From Acetobacteraceae bacterium (lineage in GTDB: Bacteria > Pseudomonadota > Alphaproteobacteria > Acetobacterales > Acetobacteraceae): DNA of 9,281 nt. The stretch is from positions 1-9,281 of the forward strand of contig JASHVB010000602.1 of NCBI GenBank assembly GCA_030039695.1, written 5' to 3'. The translations under genes were made by a program, and so were the position numbers. Below the pieces are notes generated by a model. The model worked only from the letters and a program-made list of their open reading frames with translations, had not been told where the DNA came from and made no database searches. Shown piece by piece: positions 1 through 5,165 of this stretch. Position 1 is the first letter of the stretch. Every line of letters starts with the position of its first letter.

Positions 1-728
1 CCGGGACCGCGGCGGTCGCGCGGCGCGAGCTCGGCCAACGCAGCGGCGATCGCCTCGGCGCGGCGTTCATTTTGCTGCAGCTGCAGGCGCTCGGCGGCCA
101 GTCGGTCTTCTTCGCCGTCACGCGGCGCAAGTGTCGTCAGCTCCTCGACGGCGTGCCGCAGCCATTCCTGGTCGCGCGCCCCGGCCTCGATCGCCTCGTG
201 CGCCGCGCCGAGTTCGCTCAGCACAAGGCGCCAAGCCTGCCACTGTCTGCGCACATCCTCGCGCAATCCCACAGGCACACCGAACGCATCCAGCAGAACA
301 CTGTGCGCGGCCGGGTCGGTCAGCCCAATCTGCTCGTGCTGGCCCTGCACTTCCACCAGCAAATCCCCCGCCCGGCGGAGCAGCGACACGCTGACCGGTT
401 GGTCGTTGACGAAGGCGCGCGAGCGGCCGTCGCGGCCGATCACCCGCCGCAGCACGATCTCGTCTTCCATCGCCAAGCCTTGTTCCGTCAGTACCACCAG
501 CGCGGGATGACCTGGAGGCGGCACAAAGCACGCCGTAACGCTCGCCTGCGCAGCGCCGGCACGCACCAACCCTGGTTCGGTTCGACCGCCCAGCGCCAGG
601 CCCAGGCTGTCGAGCAGGATCGACTTGCCGGCACCGGTTTCGCCGGTCAACACTGTGAGACCGCCACCGAACGACAGGTCCAACCGCTCGATCAGCACCA
701 CATCGCGGATCGACAGCGCGGAGAGCAC
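1..728 (-). CDS. recN: DNA repair protein RecN, N-terminal half (cut by window edge)
   Basis: RecN is an SMC-like ATPase that acts in recombinational repair of double-strand breaks in the cytoplasm. Reading leftward from 728, the frame stays open for 242 codons to the window edge; the full protein is usually about 550 residues, so roughly the C-terminal half is missing. The Walker A motif GETGAGKS lies at residues 29-36, directly after the typical N-terminal strand LSIRDVVLIERLDLSF. The segment RAFVND is at about 104-109, and the RecN signature VQGQHEQ is at 127-133. A coiled-coil arm appears to begin near 160. The start is a GTG at 726-728, chosen because it places the ATPase N-terminus at the family position and has AGGGA 8 nt upstream. 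It begins 22 nt after the bamD stop, as expected for a bamD-recN transcription unit. No defect is visible in the part seen. Confidence 0.95.
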   Translation of the reverse strand, partial: MLSALSIRDVVLIERLDLSFGGGLTVLTGETGAGKSILLDSLGLALGGRTEPGLVRAGAAQASVTACFVPPPGHPALVVLTEQGLAMEDEIVLRRVIGRDGRSRAFVNDQPVSVSLLRRAGDLLVEVQGQHEQIGLTDPAAHSVLLDAFGVPVGLREDVRRQWQAWRLVLSELGAAHEAIEAGARDQEWLRHAVEELTTLAPRDGEEDRLAAERLQLQQNERRAEAIAAALAELAPRDRRGP

Positions 729-750
729 GCGGCCAATCCCTGCCCTGACC

Positions 751-1620
751 TCAGAAAATCTGGTCCCAGGCGCGGGTGAAGAAACCGTGCCGGGCACCGG
801 TCGGCACCGGCGCGCCATTCAGTAGCCCGTCCCGATCGAGTTGGTCGTAGGTGTCGGCGTACCAGGAGCTGCCTGGGTAGTTATAACCCAGCACGGCAGC
901 CGTCTTCTGTGCTTGGTCGCGCAGGCCCAGCACCAAGTAGATCTCGGTCAGGCGCGCCAACGCCTCCGGGACGTGATTGGTGGTCTGGAAATCGTCCACC
1001 ACGCGCTGGAAACGGCCGATCGCTGCCTCATAGAGGTGCTGCGACTGGTACCAGCGGCCGATCGCCATTTCCTTGCCGGCCAGGTGGTCGCGGCAGAGAT
1101 CGATCTTCAACTGGGCATCGCGCGCATAGGCAGTGTCGGGGAACCGGTTGATCACCTCCTGCAGCGCATTCATTGCATCCTGCGTGCCCTTCTGGTCCCG
1201 CTGGATGTCCGAAATCTGCTCATAATAGCACAGCGCGCGCAGGTAATACGCATAGGGAGTGTCGCGATTGGTGGGGTGAAGCTCAATGAAATGATTCAGC
1301 GAATCAATCGCATCCGTGTAGTGGTTCTGGAGGTACTGGGCGTACGCATTCATCAACTGTGCATGCACTGTCCAGGGCGAATAGGGATAGTTTTGCTCTA
1401 CCGCAGCGAACTGGTCGGCAGCTGTGGAGTAGCGCTGGGACTGCAGCGCATCGACGCCGTTGTTGTAGAGCTGCTCGACGGGTGCTGGCGCCACATCGGT
1501 GCCACTTTCCTGGTCGGCGTCCTTCTTGCCGCCGCAGCCGGAAAGGAGGGGCAGGAGCGCGGCCAGGGCAATGGCAAGGCGCCAAACGGGGAATCGTGGA
1601 GGGATCGGAGTGGGTTTCAT
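751..1620 (-). CDS. bamD: Outer membrane protein assembly factor BamD (lipoprotein)
   Basis: BamD is the essential lipoprotein of the BAM complex that inserts beta-barrel proteins into the outer membrane; it sits on the periplasmic face. The 289-residue product has a basic N-terminus, a hydrophobic stretch at about 15-26 and a lipobox LLSGC with the lipidated cysteine at 29. A polar linker (30-47) is followed by tetratricopeptide-like helix pairs from about 48 to 250. Family-typical pieces are VEQNYPYSPW near 74-83, FIELHPTNRDTPYAYY near 111-126 and AYARDAQLKI near 164-173. The length is slightly above the E. coli protein (about 245) and normal for alphaproteobacteria. I chose the ATG at 1618-1620 because it starts a regular lipoprotein signal peptide; an in-frame GTG at 1660-1662 would add 14 residues that do not fit. 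No ribosome binding site precedes the ATG. recN follows after 22 nt. Confidence 0.94.
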   Translation of the reverse strand: MKPTPIPPRFPVWRLAIALAALLPLLSGCGGKKDADQESGTDVAPAPVEQLYNNGVDALQSQRYSTAADQFAAVEQNYPYSPWTVHAQLMNAYAQYLQNHYTDAIDSLNHFIELHPTNRDTPYAYYLRALCYYEQISDIQRDQKGTQDAMNALQEVINRFPDTAYARDAQLKIDLCRDHLAGKEMAIGRWYQSQHLYEAAIGRFQRVVDDFQTTNHVPEALARLTEIYLVLGLRDQAQKTAAVLGYNYPGSSWYADTYDQLDRDGLLNGAPVPTGARHGFFTRAWDQIF

Positions 1621-1627
1621 CGTCGCG

Positions 1628-1655
1628 CTTATAGCATGCGCGCGAAATTGGTCAC
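1628..1655 (-). promoter_or_regulatory. Candidate sigma70-type promoter of bamD, near-leaderless
   Basis: On the minus strand, GTGACC (1650-1655, four of six matches to TTGACA) and TATAAG (1628-1633, five of six matches to TATAAT) are 16 bp apart. A start about 7 nt after the -10 box would fall at about 1621, immediately before the ATG at 1620. This fits the absence of a ribosome binding site. It is an inference from two hexamers only. Confidence 0.45.
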
Positions 1656-1756
1656 CTCTCACCGGCCTCGCACGTCAGGGCGAGCGCCACCGAAGGGCAG
1701 GTCGGAGGCCACGGGGCCGGTATGGTTCGTCGCAAGAAACCAGGCTGCCCGGAGCG

Positions 1757-1813
1757 ATTCCGACGAAAGCAGGATCCCCGCTGTCCAGGTTCCGGCCTTT
1801 GCCGGGCTGACGA
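1757..1813. repeat. Imperfect inverted repeat, likely dispersed REP-like element
   Basis: The arms 1757-1777 and 1788-1808 match at 14 of 21 positions as an inverted repeat, with a 10-bp centre. The right arm reads TTCCGGCCTTTGCCGGGCTG followed by ACGA. This resembles the dispersed intergenic repeats of many proteobacterial genomes whose arms carry GCGAAAGC and CCTTCGCCGG cores. The family assignment is from memory of that pattern, and only one copy is in the window. Confidence 0.5.
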
Positions 1814-1852
1814 CCGCCCAAAACGCTCCCTCCGGGCTGATTGACGCCCAAT
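1802..1852. repeat. Two-copy direct repeat with a 30-bp period
   Basis: The 20-bp stretches starting at 1802 and 1832 both begin CCGGGCTGA and both contain CGCCCAA; they agree at 16 of 20 positions. The first copy overlaps the right arm of the inverted repeat, so part of that arm has probably been duplicated. The function is unknown. Confidence 0.5.
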
Positions 1853-2269
1853 GACCCATAACGACACGTACCTATTGTGGCTTCCAATCCGCTGGCGTCG
1901 TCCTGTCGTCCCGAACTGCTGCGCGTGCCACCCTGCCCAACGCGGTCAGTGGCGGTGCACGGTGGCCGTCGGCCATCATCGACTGCCCCTATGCGCGGCG
2001 GCCTCGCCACCCGCACATCGGGATTACGGGATTGTCCTGGTTCAGTCGAGCAAAGGGATGTCTGGCGGGGTCGCACCTTGCCCGCCCGCCACTCAGTGCC
2101 GCCCCGCGCCCTGGTATTCCGGATCAAAAGCCGCTCGCAGATGCAGACGAGAATGATCCCTGAGTTGTAGCGCACGGCGGTCAGCGTGGTTGCCGACGTG
2201 TTAGCCCCGCACATGTCTCACGCCTTCCCAAAGATACAAGACACGACGGCAGGAAGGTCGTAGTGAAAC

Positions 2270-2293
2270 CCTTCATGCCATCATGCCTTCATG
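2270..2293. repeat. Three tandem 8-mers
   Basis: CCTTCATG, CCATCATG and CCTTCATG follow each other without gaps; the middle unit differs from the others at one base. The array lies about 80 bp past the end of the peroxidase-related gene, with no gene on either strand reading from it. It may be a chance microrepeat or a protein-binding site. Confidence 0.45.
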
Positions 2294-2323
2294 TGCCTAT
2301 GGTTTAATTGTAGATCCTGCGCA

Positions 2324-2337
2324 GCCGCGCACGCGGC
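2324..2337 (-). terminator. Possible terminator hairpin after the peroxidase-related gene
   Basis: GCCGCGCACGCGGC is self-complementary, giving a 5-bp stem with a 4-nt loop. It lies 35 nt past the stop codon at 2373-2375. On the minus strand it is followed by a GC-rich 9 nt, then a moderately AT-rich run (ATCTACAATTAAACC), not a true U-tract. It sits at the end of the proposed three-gene operon, which is the main reason to list it. Confidence 0.25.
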
Positions 2338-2372
2338 AGAGACGCGCACCGACAGCGCGACTCGCTGCGACG

Positions 2373-2948
2373 TCACCCTCGCACCGCTCGGTGATACTCC
2401 CTGTTCGGCATCATGTCGGTCGCGGATGCCATGCGGTTCGAGAGGTTGAAAAACGCCACAGTCTCGGCCAGATCGAAGATTGCTTCCTCATTGTAGCCAA
2501 CGGCGCGCAGTTCGTCGCGGTCGGCATCCTCGACCAGCCACGGCGTTGTGGTCAGCTTCCACGCGAAGTCCAACATCGCGCGCTGTCGCGCATCGAGCTT
2601 CGCCACGCGATAGTTCAACGCCATCATCTCGCCCAGCTCGGGATCGTCCGACAATTGCCGCACCGCCGCGCCGTGTGCGACCAGGCAGTAATAGCAGCGG
2701 TTTGCTGATGACACGACAACCGCAACCATTTCGCGCTCCAGCTTCGACAGTGACGATTCCGACAACATAATTTCGTTGTACATCGCCATGAAATTGCGCA
2801 GACGCTGTGGCCTCAGGCTGTACGCACTATAGACGTTCGGCACGAAGCCGAGCTTGTCCACGCATTTGCGCCAGATGGTCTGGAGGTCATCGTCCAGCGT
2901 CGTGGGGGCGGGAACACCGAGTTTAGAGATATGGTCGGGCTGCGGCAT
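2373..2948 (-). CDS. Peroxidase-related protein, AhpD-like / carboxymuconolactone decarboxylase fold
   Basis: The 191-residue product belongs to the AhpD-like alpha-helical family, in the group often annotated as uncharacterised peroxidase-related enzymes. The redox motif CYYC is at 85-88, with His92 four residues after the second Cys and Glu73 twelve residues before the first. This matches the spacing of the Glu/Cys/Cys/His proton-relay set described for mycobacterial AhpD. The N-terminal segment LGFVPNVY (33-40) is typical of the subgroup. The expected role is thiol-dependent reduction of a peroxide or another reactive compound in the cytoplasm; the substrate is unknown. The ATG at 2946-2948 was chosen because AAAGGA lies 9 nt upstream; an upstream in-frame start at 2990 would add 14 unlikely residues. 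It is probably the third gene of an operon with the 2-hydroxyacid dehydrogenase, 81 nt upstream, though a hairpin lies between them. Confidence 0.88.
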   Translation of the reverse strand: MPQPDHISKLGVPAPTTLDDDLQTIWRKCVDKLGFVPNVYSAYSLRPQRLRNFMAMYNEIMLSESSLSKLEREMVAVVVSSANRCYYCLVAHGAAVRQLSDDPELGEMMALNYRVAKLDARQRAMLDFAWKLTTTPWLVEDADRDELRAVGYNEEAIFDLAETVAFFNLSNRMASATDMMPNREYHRAVRG

Positions 2949-3005
2949 GAGACTCAATCCTTTGCGGGTTGCGGCACCCTCCGCGGGCAATACGCACCGC
3001 GACGT

Positions 3006-3026
3006 CTCCCGCGCGTGGCGCGGGAG
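3006..3026 (-). terminator. Intercistronic hairpin without a U-tract
   Basis: CTCCCGCGC and GCGCGGGAG form a perfect 9-bp stem around a 3-nt loop. On the minus strand the hairpin begins 3 nt after the stop codon (3030-3032) of the 2-hydroxyacid dehydrogenase and ends 57 nt before the next ATG. No U-run follows, so full intrinsic termination is doubtful. It could stabilise the upstream mRNA, lower read-through into the peroxidase-related gene, or work with Rho. Confidence 0.5.
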
Positions 3027-3029
3027 CGG

Positions 3030-4007
3030 TTACAAAACCTCTTTGTTGATGACGTTTTCGCGGATCGGCGCACCGTCCAGCACGCTCAGAATGTTCTCTG
3101 CGGTCTGCACCGCCATCGCCGCGACAGCTTCCGTCGTCACGCCAGCCATATGCGGCGATGCAACGACATTCCCCAGTTGCAGCAGCGGGTTGTCCCGCGG
3201 CGTTGGTTCCGCTTCGAACACATCCAGTCCGGCCGCCGCGATCTGCCCAGCGGTCAGCGCCCCGTAAAGTGCACGCTCGTCGATGATCCCGCCGCGCGCG
3301 GTGTTCACCAGATACGCACTGCGCTTCATCTTCGCCAGGCGCGACGCGTTGAACATGCCCACCGTCTCAGTATTTTTCGGGCAATGGATGGAAACGAAAT
3401 CGGCGCGCGTCAGCGCGGCATCCAGGTCCGCCACTGACTCGCAGCCAGCAGCGCGGATTGTCGCCGGATCGACGTACGGATCGTAGATCAGCACCTGCAT
3501 GTCAAACGCCAGGCAGCGCCGCGCGAGCCGCGTGCCGATGCGACCGAAGCCAACGATCACGACGGTCTTTCCGGAAATTTCCATTGGCAACCCGGCCTGC
3601 CGCTCGCCCCAGCGCCCTTCGCGCACCAGCTTGTCCAGCACCTCGTGCCGCTTCGCCAGCGAGATCATCAACTGGAACGCGTGTTCCGCGACGGACGTTG
3701 AGTTCGCTGTCCCTGCCACCATCAGCGGCACGCGGCGTGCGGTCAGCGCCGGTACTTCCACCGCGTCATAGCCGACGCCGATGCGCGCCACCACCTGCAT
3801 CGCCGGTGAGGCCTCCATCTCGGTCTGCTTGTACGGCGTGCCGGACAGCGCGATGCCGGCGATGTCGGTCAGCATCGGCACCAGTTCCGCCTGGCGAATC
3901 GTTGCGGAATAGATAATCGTCTCGATGTCGTCGCGAGCCTTCAGCAGATCGACGCCCTCGGTGCCCATGGTGTGCGGCACCATCACCTTGCGTCGGTTCG
4001 TGGCCAT
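3030..4007 (-). CDS. D-isomer-specific 2-hydroxyacid dehydrogenase (phosphoglycerate dehydrogenase-like)
   Basis: The 325-residue product is an NAD(P)-dependent oxidoreductase that interconverts a 2-keto acid and a D-2-hydroxy acid. The Rossmann motif GFGRIG is at 153-158, with Asp176 (IYD) at the end of the second strand, which favours NAD. The catalytic triad is complete: Arg238 in VNTARGG, Glu267 in FEAEP and His286 in SPHMAG. The substrate-side motif IGVGYDAV is at 76-83. The length equals that of single-domain-pair members and lacks the C-terminal ACT domain of long SerA forms, so it need not be the serine-pathway enzyme; glyoxylate/hydroxypyruvate reductase or a catabolic enzyme is equally possible. 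The ATG at 4005-4007 has AAGGA 9 nt upstream, and that site overlaps the TAA of the preceding SDR gene; the genes are 12 nt apart, so co-transcription is likely. A U-less hairpin follows its stop after 3 nt. Confidence 0.92.
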   Translation of the reverse strand: MATNRRKVMVPHTMGTEGVDLLKARDDIETIIYSATIRQAELVPMLTDIAGIALSGTPYKQTEMEASPAMQVVARIGVGYDAVEVPALTARRVPLMVAGTANSTSVAEHAFQLMISLAKRHEVLDKLVREGRWGERQAGLPMEISGKTVVIVGFGRIGTRLARRCLAFDMQVLIYDPYVDPATIRAAGCESVADLDAALTRADFVSIHCPKNTETVGMFNASRLAKMKRSAYLVNTARGGIIDERALYGALTAGQIAAAGLDVFEAEPTPRDNPLLQLGNVVASPHMAGVTTEAVAAMAVQTAENILSVLDGAPIRENVINKEVL

Positions 4008-4019
4008 GCATGCGTTTCC

Positions 4020-4781
4020 TTATAGCTTGCGTTGCAGTGCGGCGACATAGCCGCGGTTCCAGGTCGGCGCCAGATGCACCTCGTTCATTACCAGGTGTCT
4101 CGGTAGGCAGGCGATGTAGCGGATCAAATCGCCGCAGTCTGCCGGCTGCACCATGCGTGTGCGCTCCTCCAGCCCCACCGGATTCGGTCGCTGGTCGAGA
4201 ATCGGGGTCGCCACCTCGCCGGGCAGGAACACGGTGGAGCGAATGCCGTTCACACATTCCTGCATGTTGAGGCCATGGCTCATCGCCACGATGCCGTGCT
4301 TGGCGATGGTATAGATCGGGCCGCTCATGTTGCCGATGAAGCGGCCGGCCATCGAGGCAGTGTGGATCATTACCCCGTCCTGCTGCGCACGCATGAACGG
4401 CAGAGCGACCGTCACGCAATATAGTGCGCCGGTCAGATTGCCTTTCACCATGTACTCGATGCTGTCGGGGTTCAGCTTGTCCCAGTGACGGTCGACGATG
4501 TTGACGCCGGCGTTGTTAACCAGAATGTCGAGCCGTCCCAGCTTCGCCTTGATGAATTCACCCACTCCCTGCGCCTGCGCCGCGATGGTCAGATCCGCCG
4601 GCTGCACTTGCGCCTCGCCCCCGGCAGCACGGATGCGCTGTGCGACATCCTCCAGCGGTGTGGAGCGGCGGCCGGTCAGGACGGTCGTTGCGCCTTCCTG
4701 GGCCAGAGCGACAGCGGCAGCCTCACCGATGCCGCTGCCTGCGCCAGTGATCCAGGCGACTTTTCCGGCGAGTCTCGGCAT
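4020..4781 (-). CDS. Short-chain dehydrogenase/reductase (SDR), classical type
   Basis: This is a 253-residue cytoplasmic oxidoreductase of the classical SDR family (usual length about 250). The cofactor motif TGAGSGIG is at 12-19 and NNAG at 89-92. The catalytic tetrad is Asn115, Ser143, Tyr157 and Lys161 (YTIAK). GRR at 37-39, after the second strand, suggests NADP(H) preference. PGEV at 187-190 replaces the more usual PG-V/I-T step. The substrate cannot be inferred. The ATG at 4779-4781 starts directly at the Rossmann fold and has GGGA 9 nt upstream; an in-frame ATG at 4812-4814 would add 11 residues and would overlap the candidate promoter. It is the first gene of the likely operon with the 2-hydroxyacid dehydrogenase and the peroxidase-related gene. 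Its stop codon lies inside the ribosome binding region of the next gene, which suggests translational coupling. Confidence 0.92.
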   Translation of the reverse strand: MPRLAGKVAWITGAGSGIGEAAAVALAQEGATTVLTGRRSTPLEDVAQRIRAAGGEAQVQPADLTIAAQAQGVGEFIKAKLGRLDILVNNAGVNIVDRHWDKLNPDSIEYMVKGNLTGALYCVTVALPFMRAQQDGVMIHTASMAGRFIGNMSGPIYTIAKHGIVAMSHGLNMQECVNGIRSTVFLPGEVATPILDQRPNPVGLEERTRMVQPADCGDLIRYIACLPRHLVMNEVHLAPTWNRGYVAALQRKL

Positions 4782-4812
4782 TGGCGCGCTTCCCTGTTGT
4801 GGCGGACGCGGC

Positions 4813-4841
4813 ATTCAATGGGCTCCACAGGGCAAGGGCAA
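4813..4841 (-). promoter_or_regulatory. Candidate promoter of the SDR operon
   Basis: On the minus strand, TTGCCC (4836-4841) and TTGAAT (4813-4818) are separated by 17 bp; each hexamer matches the sigma70 consensus at four of six bases. Transcription would start near 4806, leaving a leader of about 25 nt that includes the ribosome binding site. TTGCCC occurs twice in tandem (4830-4841); only the outer copy has good spacing. Confidence 0.35.
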
Positions 4842-5117
4842 GAGCGTACCGATACGTCACTGCAACCCCACTCCGCGGACAAAGGATGCATGAGCCGGCC
4901 CACCATCTCCGTGCTGGTCTTCCTCGCGGCCATTGCTGTCGCCCGGGCTGCACCTCGCAAGCGGCGAAATGCAATCGGCGAATATCTGCAGGGCAAGTGC
5001 GATACGCCGCCGCAACCACCGGAACGGCGTCCGAGGCGGCGCGGCGGCGCGCACATACGCTCGGCCAGAGCACGGCTCATGTCACAAGGTAGAAGGCGGC
5101 ACTGGAACCACCGACCG
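4842..5117. other. Intergenic stretch between the UPF0182 and SDR genes
   Basis: Apart from the doubtful plus-strand frame (from 4890), nothing definite is seen. Just after the UPF0182 stop, minus-strand GGTGG and CCGCC could form a weak 5-bp stem with one G-U pair, followed by TTCTACCTTG; this is too poor to call a terminator. Confidence 0.4.
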
Positions 5118-5165
5118 TCAGCGCGGCGCTGGCTGCCCGCCAAGCTGCTGCAACAGCGGTCGTAA
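4890..5165 (+). CDS. Possible small secreted protein (doubtful)
   Basis: This 91-codon frame is the only plus-strand candidate I keep. The ATG at 4890-4892 has AAAGGA just upstream. The first 20 residues look like a signal peptide: a short polar start, the hydrophobic run ISVLVFLAAIAVA and an Ala-Arg-Ala cleavage-type end. After about residue 50 the sequence becomes Arg-rich and low in complexity, and the last 48 bases run antisense over the 3' end of the UPF0182 gene, both signs against a real gene of this length. A one-base slip near codon 18 would lead into a frame reading PGCTSQAA, ending at 5092 before the UPF0182 gene, which would resemble a lipoprotein. The frame could be a short real gene, a frame-shifted remnant or chance. 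I recognise no homologue. Confidence 0.25.
   Translation: MSRPTISVLVFLAAIAVARAAPRKRRNAIGEYLQGKCDTPPQPPERRPRRRGGAHIRSARARLMSQGRRRHWNHRPSARRWLPAKLLQQRS

Larger units (their letters stand above)
1656..2372. other. Gene-free stretch upstream of bamD
   Basis: About 700 bp lie between the bamD promoter and the end of the peroxidase-related gene. Open frames exist on both strands (the longest runs 2214 to 1675 on minus, 179 codons), but their translations are rich in Arg, Gly and Pro, change composition along their length and resemble no family I know. The stretch holds an imperfect inverted repeat (1757-1813), a 30-bp-period direct repeat (1802-1852), a tandem 8-mer (2270-2293) and a possible terminator hairpin (2324-2337). 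In many alphaproteobacteria lpxC lies at this side of bamD; no trace of it is seen. Confidence 0.6.

Noticed and set aside
841..1854. 337-codon plus-strand open frame over bamD
   Set aside because: It is antisense to a clear bamD; its translation has no recognisable family and reflects GC bias of the opposite strand.
1963..1975. Palindrome TGGCCGTCGGCCA
   Set aside because: Short, with a one-base centre, and not near any gene start; expected by chance in GC-rich DNA.
2063..2091. 7-bp inverted repeat TGGCGGG / CCCGCCA with a 15-nt loop
   Set aside because: Long loop, no U-tract, no adjacent gene end.
2100..2160. Minus-strand piece reading IILVCICERLLIRN, reminiscent of the N-terminus of a Bfd-type [2Fe-2S] ferredoxin
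   Set aside because: Only one CxC is present, no second cysteine pair follows in any nearby frame and there is no ATG; too little for a pseudogene call.
1675..2214. 179-codon minus-strand frame in the gene-free region
   Set aside because: Composition shifts along its length, it is rich in Arg, Gly and Pro, it has no family resemblance, and it crosses the repeat elements.
4005..4018. Similar leader AAACGCATGCATG before the 2-hydroxyacid dehydrogenase and AAACGCACGCATG before the MBL gene (9103-9115)
   Set aside because: The match is 12 of 13 bases but low in complexity and the flanks differ; two cases do not make a motif.
5099..5116. Weak stem after the UPF0182 stop
   Set aside because: Only five pairs including one G-U and an 8-nt loop; not distinguishable from chance.
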